From Asterochloris sp. CNOR1 (lineage: Eukaryota > Chlorophyta > Trebouxiophyceae > Trebouxiales > Trebouxiaceae): 64,000 nucleotides of DNA. Every line of letters starts with the position of its first letter. Position 1 is the first letter of the stretch. The translations under genes and the position numbers were made by a program. Below the pieces are notes generated by a model. It was given only the letters and a program-made list of their open reading frames with translations. It was not told where the DNA came from and ran no database searches. The stretch spans positions 1,054,001-1,118,000 of the forward strand of contig OZ017746.1 in the NCBI GenBank assembly GCA_963969365.1. Direction: 5' to 3'. This document shows positions 23,601-34,540 of the stretch, in pieces.

Positions 23601-23702
23601 GGTGGTGCCTCCAAGCCTGAGGGCATGCTGGGAGATGAAGAGCTGCCAACAAGTGAGCGCAGCTCCCTCCTGGACAGAGCTGATGAAAGAACGCAAAGCT
23701 AG
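20685..23702 (+). CDS. Signal-peptide-peptidase-like intramembrane aspartyl protease (SPPL)
   Basis: The ATG at 20685 starts a signal peptide (MRSVTGLMPYRLAWKCLLLS, cleavage near ALAA). A PA domain follows (YAVVVKRGNCSFVDKALHLQ, NAAMMLVYDDE), then about nine membrane segments. Catalytic motifs of the presenilin/SPP family are present: the YD Asp in SLCLVYDVFWVF (exon near 23035-23129), the GxGD Asp in YSLLGFGDVVIPGLL (23340-23380) and the PAL motif in GQPALLYLVPF (23512-23545). The last exon (23253-23702) ends in a hydrophilic tail with DEELPTSERSSLLDRADE, whose acidic/LL pattern resembles a dileucine sorting signal. PA-bearing family members (SPPL2/SPPL4 type) cut type II membrane proteins in endosomes and vacuoles. 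The intron 20953-21077 uses a GC donor, joining QYLTG to YAVVVKRG. Exon borders between 21100 and 22800 are partly inferred. Confidence 0.9.
20953..21077 (+). other. GC-AG intron (SPPL)
   Basis: Donor ACAG|GCAAGC, acceptor GCTGCAG. Splicing joins QYLTG to YAVVVKRGNCSF, the PA domain start, in phase. Confidence 0.8.
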
Positions 23703-23949
23703 TTGATTGCTACAGCACCACATAAACACATGGCAGACTTCATTGTAGAGCAGCCACAAGTAGGCAACAACAAAGTTGCAGGCAACAGACATAGTTGCAC
23801 CAGGTCAGGCGTTTGACCTTGCACGAGAGTGTGTACACTGCTCGGTCTTGCTCTGACAGTCTGAGCACCATCTGGACGGATGGAAGCTCACATCATCCCC
23901 AGTCAAAGGAGATTCACCTGAGATAGGTCAAAGCCTCTCCTCTGCGTCC

Positions 23950-26226
23950 ATGGATCTGGTGCAGGGCCAGGCCTGCTCACTATGTCAGCATGTGAAGGCC
24001 CAGCGCCTGCAGCCGCTCCCAGGCAGGTCACAACAGCATGCAAGGCTGCACCCCGTTCAGCAGCCTACCTGCAAAAGTCGCAAGCTGCACAGGCAACTGG
24101 GCAGGAAATGGTGCTGTGCTGTGGAAGGCTCCCCTGCAGCCATTGCAGCTGAGCCCTCAAGCAGCAGTGTGGCGTCCAATGTAAGCTCTTGGCATTGCTG
24201 CAGACGGAGGTGGTGCTGCACCAGCCTGTGGCCTGTACCATGCATCCTATCCTGCATGTCGTGCTGCAGATTTGCCAGACAGGCATCCCCCAGAGTCGAG
24301 TTTGGGAACTTGACTTCTCCTCTCGCCCCATCTTGGATGAAAGAGGCAAAAAGAAATGGGAGCTGCTCATATGTGATGCACAGCGACATTTCCAGTACTC
24401 AGGCTACTTCCCCAACAACAAGATAAACAGTACGCAGGTGGGCCGGCCGCACCTGCCTGTGATAGCCTGTATAGCAGCAGTGCCATCAGCTCTTCCAGCA
24501 TACAAGCAGCCTGCTGCCCCCTCATCCCAGGTTGGGAGCTGCTGGTGTCTTTGCACCAACTGCATCATGCACATCAGCATTCAGCACACAGCTCGCATGC
24601 ACCTCAAACTGCAGGTCTTGACTTGGCTTGTGCAACCTCATGCTGCTATGCAGCCTGCACCAGCTTGTCAGTGCATGATCTGCGTGTGTCCCATGCCCAT
24701 CAGTCCCACATTGTAGAGGCGGTCCACCATTCAGCCTGCCTGCAGTTGAAAAACGCACTGCTTGAAATTCTGGATCAGCCTGGAGCAGAGAAGCCAGCCT
24801 TCTGCCGATTCTTTCGCGGGCAGATGCAAACCATCATCTCACGGGCACTGTCCGAGCTGGACATCAAGCCCCTGCCCAGCAGGCGATGCTTCACCCTCAT
24901 GGGTGAGGGGCCAGAACTGCTGTGCTGGTGCTGCCTGGTGCGCTCTTGTTCAGAGTGCACGTGCTCAGGGCGACTGCAGCTGCACTGCTTCCTCCTGTTG
25001 CTTTGTGGGTGACATGGCAGTGTTGCTTTGTCCCGCACCTGCTGGCGCCACTTCACCTGCAGGGGTCATTGCACAAGATGGCAGCTTCACCAGCTTTGCC
25101 TTGCACAGTCAAGCAAGGGCGCTCTGGGGGTGGGCCATGCCTTGAGAGCGGTGATGCAGGCTGGCTGGAGTAGCAGGAGGCCGCTGCTTCCAGCCCGGCC
25201 TACTGCTCTGCTGCGTTCCTACTGAGGATCACCTGCTCATGCCGTGCATGATGCCTGCAGGCTGGCTGGAGCAGCGCCTGGAGCAGGTGTACAGCCAGGA
25301 CCCGGGGTACAGCAGCAAGGCGCAGACCCTGTTCACACTGGACCTGCAGCCGCCTGCAACGCTGCCCGATAACCTGCGGGGGGAGCAGTGGAACTTTGTG
25401 CAGTTGCCGCTGAGTGCTCTCCAGCAGGAGCTGCAGCAAGTGCAGTCGGTGAGCCCAATTGGCTCTCACAATCTGCAGTCCTCAGTGGCAGTGCCTGCTG
25501 CCTGTCGCAGGAAGCTCAGCAGTGTGCACACACATGCTAAGATCTGCCTAGATAGCATTGGCTCGTCAGCCAGCTGGTTGATCCTGTGCTCGCATGCTGC
25601 AACTCGAATTGAAGATCATGGTGCTGACATCTGTGTGCTGTGCCGCTGCAGCGCGAAATCTTTGGAGACCTGTTTGATCTTGAGGCCTCGGGGTTTTCAG
25701 ATCTGACTGCAATGGCGCCAATCCCAGGTGAAACCACTTGGTGCACTTTATGTGGCACCAGCAGCAGGTTGCCACCCGCAACACAGCTGTTGGTGCTGCC
25801 ACCCCTCAATGACTGCCTGAGTCAAAGTCCCTGCCCTCTCATGTAGGCGTAGCAGTGTACAGTAAGAGAGCAGAGGCTCTGGCTGCCTGGACAAATGGGC
25901 TGGAACTGGCAGCCTTGACGGCTGATGTAGATCGGGCCTGTCTCATCCTTGAAACTGGTGTGAACCAGAGGTGGCGGTATGGAGGCTACCGGCGCAGTCC
26001 TGAGACCACTGGCGAGGCAAAGGAGTGGGAGAATGCCAAGAAAAATAACAGGTGAGGCAGGCTCCATTGGCTGCATGGCTGTTACCATTGCTATCTGCCG
26101 GCAAAGCTGAGCCTGGACTGCATTGCCTACAGAGGCCTGCACTTCCTGGCAATCCAGAGTGACGCAGAAGCAGAGCAGTGTGAGGGGCTCTGGCTTTTAC
26201 AAGACAAAGAGCTCCCAACCATATGA
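23950..26226 (+). CDS. TAB2: TAB2-like plastid RNA-binding translation factor
   Basis: Seven exons (23950-24180, 24270-24437, 24746-24902, 25261-25448, 25652-25727, 25847-26051, 26133-26226) join in phase to 372 residues. The match is to the TAB2/DUF1092 family: ICQTGIPQSRVWELDFSSRP, KKWELLICDAQRHFQYSGYF, FCRFFRGQMQTIISRALSEL, PSRRCFTLM, EQRLEQVYSQDPGYS, PDNLRGEQWNFVQLPLSAL, EIFGDLFDL, AWTNGLELAALTADVDRACL, ILETGVNQRWRYG, GLHFLAIQSDAEAEQCEGLW. In Chlamydomonas TAB2 binds the psaB 5' UTR and activates translation of this photosystem I core subunit; the Arabidopsis homologue acts on photosystem mRNAs. The N-terminal 77 codons are Ser/Gln/His-rich and free of the domain, consistent with a transit peptide. 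The intron before exon 4 holds a decayed copy of that exon's start. Confidence 0.92.
25153..25180 (+). repeat. Decayed copy of the TAB2 exon 4 start
   Basis: GATGCAG|GCTGGCTGGAGTAG here mirrors the true junction GCCTGCAG|GCTGGCTGGAGCAG at 25261, 101 bases downstream. The acceptor AG is intact, but the copy reads Gly-Trp-Leu-Glu-stop (TAG for CAG). Confidence 0.8.
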
Positions 26227-26893
26227 CAGCGCAGTCACTGACGTCAGCGGTGCCTACGGCATGGACTTGTGTTGGAGAGGAGCAGACTTTGTGAAAGAGT
26301 CTTGAGTTTGAATTATTTCTGATTGGTCCAATCGGGTCAACCATCAAAGCAATTCAGCGCCCTCTTGGAAAAGACGGAGCTCGCTTTGCACTGCACATGA
26401 GTGCCAATCTGAAATGTGGTTGAAAGTGCAAGGCACCTCTCATGCAACACAGCAGCATCGGCAACAGGGTGCCAGCCAAGGTCTCTTCACCGTCACAGCA
26501 CTGTTTGCATCGCCCAATCTGCAGAGCAATGCTGAGGGGCTTCATGCGCCACAGCCTGCATGATGCTTGGAGACAACATGTTCATGGGTGTAACGTCTAC
26601 AAGTGAGACTGTCATTTATGTTGACATCCAGCAACCAAACAGCTATGCACTCATCTGGTGCCTTGCAGCTATTCTTGGCCTGGTGTTCTAAGAGCCTCGG
26701 CCCACCAGGCAGGAGCGAGCAATGTTCTGGCACCGCCTGACCTTCACCAGATGAGAAAACTGGTCAGTTGGGGCAGTTGGGGTGTGCCCAGCAGCCCTGC
26801 TCTGTGGACCAGGGCTCGTCCACACCTTGCAAATGCTGAAACACATACACATACCGTTTCTGACCACCACCAGGCAACGACCTTGCCTCATGT
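26227..26893. other. Intergenic region / unresolved 5' part of the nucleotidase gene
   Basis: It follows the TAB2 stop on the same strand. A first exon of the 5'-nucleotidase gene must lie in or upstream of here, because the exon at 26894 opens without an ATG, but no candidate is convincing. Confidence 0.4.
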
Positions 26894-29800
26894 AGGCTGG
26901 CGTAGCTTTCCCCCCTGGGCCTCCCCCTCTGAGTGAGGACCTGCCCAGCTGGACGGACAAGGTGGCAGCTTCCTGTCTAGACGTCAGGCGACGCATCTTC
27001 TGCAATCGGTCTCTCAACATGACCTCCATCCAGGTGCCTGCTGTGCCAGCAGCTGGGCTGTCTGACAGCCTGCATGTGCTCTGCATTCCAGGAGCTCTGA
27101 AAGGAACATCCTGCTGAGTCAGTGGCTGAGCTGGCTTAGAGCCTGCTGTGCCAGTAGATGCCCTTGTGGCTTGCTGGTGCAAGGGATCAATGTTGTGTGA
27201 TAGATGGCTGCTGAAACACTGGGTGAGCTGTGGGCACCAAGTCTGTACCTGCTGCTACTGCCCAGTCAGACTCACATGAAGTGTCCTGCAGGCTGTTGGC
27301 TTTGACATGGACTACACTATGGCCCAGTACAAGCCAGGTGTGCCATTGCTCGGCATCGACAGCATTTCAGCAACGCTGGTCTGACAGTAGCCCCTTCCAC
27401 CTGCAGAGACTTTTGAGAAGCTGGCCTTTGATCTCACCATCAGAAAACTTGTTGAAGCCTTTGGGTACCCAAAGGTGAGCCGTGCCTGAGAGGCTGCTCT
27501 CTTGCCAGGCTCACGTTGCTGCCTGCAGGCACTGAGCTAAATGCTGGGCACTGCTGCATACTAGTTACCCATCAGCCAGAAGTTCCTGCTGCACAGACAC
27601 TACTGACTCCCTCCTGCTGCCTGCTGCAGCAAATTTTGACCTGGGACTTTGACTGGCGCTATATGGTGCGTGGCCTGGTCATTGACAAGAAGAGGGGCAA
27701 CATGCTCAAGATTGACCGGCACAAATATGTCAAGCTGGCTTATCACGGCTTCAAGCGCATGTCGCGTGACCAGCGGCGAGACATCTACAGCAACAACGAG
27801 GTGCCCCATGCCTGGCCTGCCACGAACTGCTGCTGCATCTGAGTGCTATCAGGTTGCCTGCACCTGCAGCCTCCGCAGCGGGTGAAGGCCTGGGCAGCTG
27901 CTGAGCCTCAAGCAGTCCCAGCCGCGTACAGGTTGCTGTGCCATAGTGGCGTGCATGTCCTGCGATCCGGCCCCCTGCAAGATATGGTTTCTGCAGGGTA
28001 GCCTCCTGGATTCTTGCTGGGCAGTGTGCATCTGCAGCTCATGCTTGGCTGCAAGGGCGCTCCTGCATGCAGGCTCCGGCAGGGCAGCATGCCTGTCATG
28101 GCGCGTAGGCCTGCCCATCTGCAGCCCCTGCATGTCAGCAAGGCTGCCCCAGCATGCTGCACCCTGCCTGCAGGTCCGTTTCGAGTTTGATGAGCCCGAC
28201 TTTGCCATGATCGACACCCTGTTCAGCCTGGCGGAGGCCCACCTCTTCATGCAGCTGGTGGAACTGCAGGACTCAGATTCAGGGCAGCTGCCTGCGGGCA
28301 AGAACACGGACGACCTCTACAGGCAAGCGATGGCCTGGCTGGTCGACACACAAGGATGCTGTGCCGGCAAGGAGCTGGAGTTCTGGATGCATTTCACACA
28401 AAGCGGATGCTGGCCTAGATGCAAGATTTCCTCATGCACGCTGCCTGCCGCTGCGGCTGCCTGGGTCTCAGAGGAGCGCCGCCATGTGGTGCAGGCTGGG
28501 GCTGCCCTAGCCTGGCTGCCCGTGGGCTGCCTGCAGGACCCCGCGCGCTGCAGCCACTGCGCAGCACCATCAGACTGTGCAGCAGACAAGCAGTCACCCT
28601 GTTCCAGAGCTGTCTCTGAGGGCATGGGGTGGCTTCCACATCAGCAAGACCAGATCCTGAGTGGAGACAGGGCCCCTGCTGCCTGTAGGGCGCGGACCAG
28701 TGGGCAGATCATTGTACAGGTCAGGCAACAAGTTGAACACAGGACCCCTGACTGCTGCAGGGACGTGCGTGCCGCCGTGGACCTGTGCCACCGCGACGGT
28801 TCCCTGAAGACGGCAGTGGCCAAGGACCCCAGCAAGTACATCCACGAGGACCACCGCCTGGTCATGCTGTGCCAGACATACAAGCGCTCGGGGCGCAAGC
28901 TCTTCCTGGCCACCAACAGCCTGTGGGACTACACGCATGTGGTGATGAACTATCTGCTGGGTGGACGCGTGGGGCCAGACAAGAATGAGGACTGGCTGGA
29001 GTTCTTTGATGTCGTCATCACAGGTGTGCGGGGTTGGCTGGGGAAACGCAGCTGTGGGCCGCACGAGAGCACATAAGCAAAGCGCCAATTTGTTTGAAGT
29101 GAACATGTGCTGGGCTGAAGCGATGCGGCTGTTGCACCACGCGCAGATCCTGGAGCACTACAGTACCACAGAGCTCAGGTGCTGCGCACATGCTTCACTG
29201 TGATCATTGTGAGTACACTGGGGCCATGCACAGGGTGCTTTGCTTTGGGAGCACGCTTCAGGAAGAGTCCAGGGGCTGAAATGTGCTGCTTGCAGGAGGG
29301 CTGACTGGGTTGGAGTTTGGTAGGTCAGTCACATAAGGCTAGGGGTCTGATGTGCAGGAAAGTGCATGGGCGGCACTGGAGTGAGCTTCAGCTGAATGTG
29401 TGAGCGCCTGCCGTTGTGGCCTGGCAGCTTATACTTGCAACAGGCAGTGCAAGCATGAGGAAGTCCCACCCCCTGCCCCACAGGCTGTGGCAAGCCGGCA
29501 TTCTTCGAGTCCAGGAAGCCACTTTTTGAGGTCCACACATCCACGGGCATGTTGCGCAACACCGACAGCGGCAACCCGATGGTTCCCATAGGTGAGCTGC
29601 ACAGTGCTGCTTCACTGTGCACCTTGCTGAGCCTGCAGCCATCCTTGCCTGCACACTGAAGCCCTGGCCAGCGCTCTACTTTGTTCAGCACGCCACATGT
29701 GTTGCCTTGCTGCCCTGGATAGTGCTGGGGTGGCATCTTGCCACCCAGCAACCTCTGCCGGCCCTGTCTTGGCACAATCTGAAAGGTGGCAGCCAGCAGC

Positions 29801-32645
29801 CAAGAGGCAGTTCAGCCACAGCGCCCACCTTTGGCGCCCACGAGGCAGGCACAGCACCCAGCATGACATGTCTGGCTGCCTGCCGAAGACGTATGCCCTG
29901 CCCTGTAGGGGAGGAGGATGTCCCTGACCTGGTCTTCAACAGCAGCGCGCCCGACGTGAGCTGTGACGAGCTGGACGGCTTGGGGGAGGCCCGCAAGGCT
30001 CGAGTATTTCAGGGCGGGACCTATGCCGACCTCCACAAAATGCTGGGGGTGAAGGCTGGCTCGCAAGTGAGCCTGGCTGCACTTACACATGCCTCCCTGC
30101 ACAAGGAACTGGCACTGACGGCGGGGTCAGGGGTCTGCCTGCTGGCACGCATGCAGCAGCCTGCTGCATGCAGACCTGTGCAAGGTAAAGGGTGCAAGGG
30201 GCTTGGGAACAGGCCAGCTTGCCAGTGTGCCTGGCTGCACAGGCAATGCCTGTCCTGCACATGGGCCATGGGTGAAGCTGGGTCACAGGCCTACCCATTT
30301 GTACCTGCAGCAGCCTGCTGCATGAGACCAGTGAAAGGGACTGGGAAGAAGGCCAGCATGTCTGGCTGCACAACTTACAAGTGCAGATGCACAACTCTAT
30401 GTCTACCATGTGCTGCACACGCAGTGGCTTGCACTGTTCACCTGCCATCCCGCACCCCTGCAGCATCCGCGCCGTGCATGAGCACACCTTCTCTACTGGT
30501 CACACGCATGCATGCTGTCAGAGGCTGCCGTCACATGGTCGGCAGGTGGGCTGGCAACATGCTGCTGAGCTGCGGCCCTCCTGCTTGCTGAACTTGTCTG
30601 GCAGGAGGCGGCCGGCCTCCTGCTTGCTTGACTCGTCTAGCAGGAGCTGACCAGACGCTTGTCTGTGCAGGTGCTGTACATTGGAGACCACATCTACGGC
30701 GACGTGCTGAGCTCCAAGAAGAAGCTGGGGTGGCGCACTATGCTGGTGGTCCCTGAGCTGGAGGCGGAGCTGGAAATCTTAAGCAGCAACCAGGTAGCAG
30801 GGCCTGCTGTGTGCATAGGCTGCGGGAGGCCCTGTGCGTCTGCGTGGCAAACAGACGCTGGGGCCAGCTGTTGAGGGCCAGATGTGCCTCTGGCCTGCCC
30901 ATCTGCTGCTGCCTTGATGCAAAGCAGATTTCAAGGTGGCGGTGTCTGACCTGTCGTGCGTGAACACTGGAACACCCAAATGTGCGCTCCTGTGTGCGGG
31001 GCGTTATGGGTGTCCAGCAGCGACCTTGGCAGCCTCCAGGGCACTCACCAGGCACGAGGCAGCAGCAAGTCTGTCTGGCCCCATCAGAAAGCAGCAAGTC
31101 AGGGCGCCACACATGCTCAACTACCATCCTCAGCATGCTAGGGTCTATGTTGCCTAGCTGTTCAGGGCAGTATGCAGGAGCTGATCTGTACAATTGATTC
31201 CTGACCCGATCATGCAGCATGGCCGGTGGCGTGGCGAGTGCCTTGCTGTTTAAGGTGTGACCGACGAATGGCATGAACTCTGTATTGCTCCATGCTCATT
31301 GCTGGCAGGCAGGGTGCAGCTTCACAGTGCTTTGCCAGGCAGACATGCATGAGCTGGGATTTTCTCCTTGTGTTCAACAAGCAGCAAGTGAGCATGATGC
31401 GGTCTCAAGCATACTGCTGCCCCTGCCTTTGGGGCGTGACAGAGGAGCCGGATGAACTCTGTACTGCGCATGTATCTTGCCATCATCAAGCAGAGTACAG
31501 CTGTACAGGCATGTGTGGTGGAGCCGGGAAAGCGTCCTGCGAGACCATGCAGTGAGCCTGGTGCTGCCTCTGCCTGCAGGGCGTGACAGAGGAGCTGGAC
31601 GTGCTGCGCCTGCAGCGCGACTCCCTGGACGATCAGGTGCAGCGCATAGAGTGGGTCCTGCGGGAGGAGGCAGCCCAGGGGGACTCAGGTGCTGCAGGCA
31701 CCGCCCAGCAGTGGGAGGTGGTCACACGCCTCAATCAGGAACGCAGTGCGGTGAGCCCGGTAGCCTTGCGTGTGCCAGTCAGAGGGCCTCAAGTGAGTGG
31801 CAGAAGCGGGTGCGTGGGCACTGCCCAGCAGCGCGGGCAATCGCATGTTTCTGTAAGGCCTGCATCAAAGTGGGCCCAGCAGCCTTGTGCAGGCCGTTTA
31901 GAGGGGCCTGCAATTTGTGGCTGAGGTGGCTGTGGCAGCATGGAAGGTGACCTGCAGCCTGGCTCAGCTTGTCAGGGAGCCTTGATGCAAAGAGTGAATG
32001 ACGTGGGTGTGGCTGGTGTCTTGTGCGGTTGCTAAAGCAAGACGAATGACCTCCAGACTCATGCTGTTTGAGGGCCAAAGGATGACACGTGTAACACCTC
32101 GTGGACAAGGCCGGGCTGTTGTGAAGCTGAGGGCGCAGAGAATGCACTGCACTCATTGAGCCAAGCACCGTTGACTGTGGCTGGAGGGAGGCCGCCCTGC
32201 ACTTGACATCTGGAAGTGTTTCAGGGATGCCGTGCTGCTCACGCAATGGCACTCAGCAGCACTCACTTCGCCTCAGGAGAAAACAACTGCTGCGTGCAGG
32301 TGAAGGAGCAGCACAAGGTTGTGCTGGAGAAGCATCACCGGCGCTTCCACCCCATCTGGGGGCAGCTGCTGAAGACAGGCTACCAGAACAGCAGATTTGC
32401 GCACCAAGTGGAGCGCTTTGCCTGCTTGTACACTTCCCATGTGTCCAACCTCACTTTTTACAGCCCTGAGAAGTCTTTCAGGTCAGGGCACACTGCCTGG
32501 AGTGTCTTTCTGCTTTGGCACTCATTGGCCACAAAGTGGCAATTGGTCTTCAGTCATGATTCAAATTGAGCAGCACTGCTGCAGAGGGCGAATGGACACA
32601 ATGGCCCATGAGGAGGAGCCAAGCATGGAAACAATTGTCAATTGA
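26894..32645 (+). CDS. Cytosolic purine 5'-nucleotidase-like HAD hydrolase (NT5C2 family)
   Basis: Exons: 26894-27033, 27292-27337, 27407-27474, 27630-27800, 28174-28322, 28761-29023, 29484-29591, 29909-30066, 30671-30793, 31580-31750, 32300-32481, 32585-32645. From exon 2 on they total exactly 500 codons. Key motifs: [15 protein letters not shown], the HAD nucleophile [13 protein letters not shown] (DMDYT), [40 protein letters not shown] (HAD motif II with TNS), [20 protein letters not shown] followed by WRT (motifs III/IV), [12 protein letters not shown] and a TMAHEEEP end. Family enzymes dephosphorylate IMP/GMP-type nucleotides, balancing purine pools; plant relatives are little studied. 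The intron 28323-28760 has a GC donor (AG|GCAAGC). Several introns carry duplications. The first exon with ATG is missing from the model. Confidence 0.88.
28323..28760 (+). other. GC-AG intron (5'-nucleotidase)
   Basis: Donor TACAG|GCAAGC, acceptor CTGCAG. Splicing gives [20 protein letters not shown], matching plant relatives with no gap. Confidence 0.88.
30155..30375. repeat. Two-copy repeat in a nucleotidase intron
   Basis: GCAGCCTGCTGCATG, AGACC.GTG and a GGCCAGC / CTGGCTGCAC series occur from about 30155 and again from about 30308 (period about 153 bases), inside the intron 30067-30670. Confidence 0.6.
30570..30646. repeat. Tandem pair of hairpin-forming units
   Basis: Two copies, period about 39 bases, just before the acceptor at 30670. 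Each has arms CTCCTGC and GCAGGAG around a 16-base loop (TTGCTGAACTTGTCTG; TTGCTTGACTCGTCTA). The arms are unchanged between copies while the loops differ at several bases. Confidence 0.75.
31245..31468 (+). repeat. Two decayed copies of the nucleotidase exon start at 31580
   Basis: The true junction is CTGCCTGCAG|GGCGTGACAGAGGAGCTGG at 31580 (GVTEELDVL). Upstream copies read CCCCTGCCTTTGGGGCGTGA, CAGAGGAGCCGGATGAACTC (31423-31462) and GCTGTTTAAGGTGTGACCGA, CGAATGGCATGAACTC (31245-31280), that is GVTEEPDEL and GVTDEWHEL. The acceptor CAG has become TTG and AAG respectively. The two copies share CGGATGAACTCTGTA-like text more with each other than with the exon, suggesting serial duplication. 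Confidence 0.8.
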
Positions 32646-33001
32646 GGCACTTTTACTCTGAGTGTTGCAGCACTGTGCTGGCCGTCAGCATTGAACTGCC
32701 CATTGAACCCCTCTCATGTGAAACTCATGCATCAGGCTGGTTTTGTCAAGATTTGAGAAGCAAAAGCTTTTCTCATGTGCATATTAAACGATCTCAGAGG
32801 AGTATTGCTTCAAGACCTGGGCACCATGCTTCTAGCTGTGTGGGGCTGTAACCCTGCAAGCTTGATGAGCATCTGCTGGTTGCTAGCAAATTGCATTTGA
32901 TTGCACTTGCTCCTCATTATGCAGCTGCATTGCCAGGGTGTACGGCTGTGATGCATTGGAGTTACAGTCATTGTCTAGAGTCCCACCAGCTTTGCTGGGC
33001 T
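32646..33001. other. Convergent intergenic region
   Basis: Between the nucleotidase stop and the stop of the minus-strand gene at 33002. It is slightly AT-richer than its surroundings; no ORF of note. Confidence 0.5.
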
Positions 33002-34240
33002 CTACATAGCATCACTGTCACTAGATTCACTGTCAATGACAATGGGCACCGGCTGTAAGTCCACAATTTGACAGCTGGTGGGCACAGCCCACTGTGCCGC
33101 AGATGTACCACTGATGGTCAGCTTCCTGAGACTGACTGCTGCAGAAACGTCGAACCAGGCAGCTGGAAAGCTATCAGATGCTGCCAAACGCATATCTTCA
33201 TAATCACCCATAGCCTGCAGCTCTTCTATGCCAGGCCAAGCCTCTACTATCTGTGCAAAAGATACACTGGTGAACTGCACCCAGGCAGTGACAACACCTT
33301 TGATGCACTCAAGCACGGGCTGACATAAGTCAACAGCCAACAAGTCCTTCACAAAGAAGTTGGCCTGATTATTCCTGGCCTGACTCCAGCCACTGAACGT
33401 GGGACATGTACACACCAAGTAAAGTTTGTCAAGCATGACATCTGAGATTGGTAGGTGAATGTTGGTGCTGCCCGCGTCAGCTCCTTCCACGATCAGCCTT
33501 TTCCAGTTGCTGCTCCAGTCTCCAAACACTACATCAAGCTGGCCATCATCTTCATCGGTCTCAGCAGCAAGAGTGAGCTCTTGCAAGGTAGGAGGCAACC
33601 AGAAGCAGAGCCCATCAGGCAGCTGCCAGTGCCCCAGTCTAAGCACCAGCTTTGTCAGCCGGGGGTAGTGCAGCCTCAACAGGTCGACTAGTAAGGCCAC
33701 TACCATGTCTGTTGGACAAAAGGTGTTGACCTCTGTGACCTGCTGTAGCATGAGTGCACGCTGCTTCAGCAGGTCCAGCTGTTGCCGAACAACATCCAAC
33801 CGCATGACAAAGTTCAGACGGAGCTTGCTGACGCTGCCAAGCTTGGCCTTGAACACTGGGCGCAGCTCTGTGCAGCTCTGAGATAGCTCAGAAGCAGCTT
33901 GGATTTCAGGAATCGCAAGCAGTGCCTGCTGCACTGCTCCGGGGGCCCCAAAGATGTCTGTAAAGCCCAAGTCCTGAAGGCACAGCACATGGAGTAAGTG
34001 AGCGAGTGCATGTGTGAATCGGATGGCAGGCACACATGTGCAGCACAGCACAGCAAAGTGAGGGAGCGACTGTGTGTGCAAGGCACACAGGTGCAGCAGG
34101 GCAGGTATATTCACCAGGTGCGCCACCTTCTGGCGTTTGGCCTGCTCTTGTCCTGGCTGCGCCATCTGGGGTTGTACCTGCAGCGAACTATGCTGTGCAC
34201 AGCGGTGGCGGGTTGGGGTTGAGCTCGAATCCTGTGGCAT
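33002..34240 (-). CDS. Unrecognised Leu-rich protein with SUMO-interaction-like tail
   Basis: An ORF open for 412 codons, ATG at 34240. Residues after about 95 look like a folded helical/Leu-rich protein: DLGFTDIFGAPGAVQQALLA, ELRPVFKAKLGSVSKLRLNF, then repeats of the LTKLVLRLGHWQLPDGL, LQELTLAAETDEDDGQLD, WKRLIVEGADAGS and LRKLTISGTSAAQW kind, which resemble irregular leucine-rich repeats as in F-box/LRR proteins. I see no F-box. The C-terminus is VPIVIDSESSDSDAM, a hydrophobic core followed by acidic/phosphorylatable residues, as in SUMO-interacting motifs. The section between KRQKVAHL and DLGFTD starts with GTGAAT, ends in CTGCAG and is 144 bases, so it is probably a stop-free in-frame intron. 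An ORF at 34274-34552 on the same strand may be a further 5' exon but ends in a stop. Function unknown. Confidence 0.6.
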   Translation of the reverse strand: MPQDSSSTPTRHRCAQHSSLQVQPQMAQPGQEQAKRQKVAHLVNIPALLHLCALHTQSLPHFAVLCCTCVPAIRFTHALAHLLHVLCLQDLGFTDIFGAPGAVQQALLAIPEIQAASELSQSCTELRPVFKAKLGSVSKLRLNFVMRLDVVRQQLDLLKQRALMLQQVTEVNTFCPTDMVVALLVDLLRLHYPRLTKLVLRLGHWQLPDGLCFWLPPTLQELTLAAETDEDDGQLDVVFGDWSSNWKRLIVEGADAGSTNIHLPISDVMLDKLYLVCTCPTFSGWSQARNNQANFFVKDLLAVDLCQPVLECIKGVVTAWVQFTSVSFAQIVEAWPGIEELQAMGDYEDMRLAASDSFPAAWFDVSAAVSLRKLTISGTSAAQWAVPTSCQIVDLQPVPIVIDSESSDSDAM

Positions 34241-34540
34241 AGAGTGGTGTCAGGTACCTGATAGACGGCCTACCTAGGTTCGTGGGTTCGCAAGCCTTGG
34301 CGCGTCTGTGGTTCTGGTGATGCTCTGTAGGCTTTGCTCTGCACCCTGCAGTAGGTCCTGCGTAGCTCGTTTGGCCCTGAGACATTTGTCTATGTCAACC
34401 AGGTTCAGATAGAGACTGCTAGGGTCTGATCTGAGCTGCAACGGCAATTTTACCAGTTCCCGGTGCTGCCCCACTCCTAAGAAGTTGAACTTCATCAGAG
34501 AAGCTGCTGCAACCGCCCGCACTCCTGTTGCCGCTGCAGC

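Noticed and set aside
34205-34300. tRNA-like B-box words (GAGCTCGAATCC, GGGTTCGCAAGCC)
   Set aside because: No matching A box, acceptor stem or cloverleaf could be drawn, and the first lies inside the start of a coding ORF.
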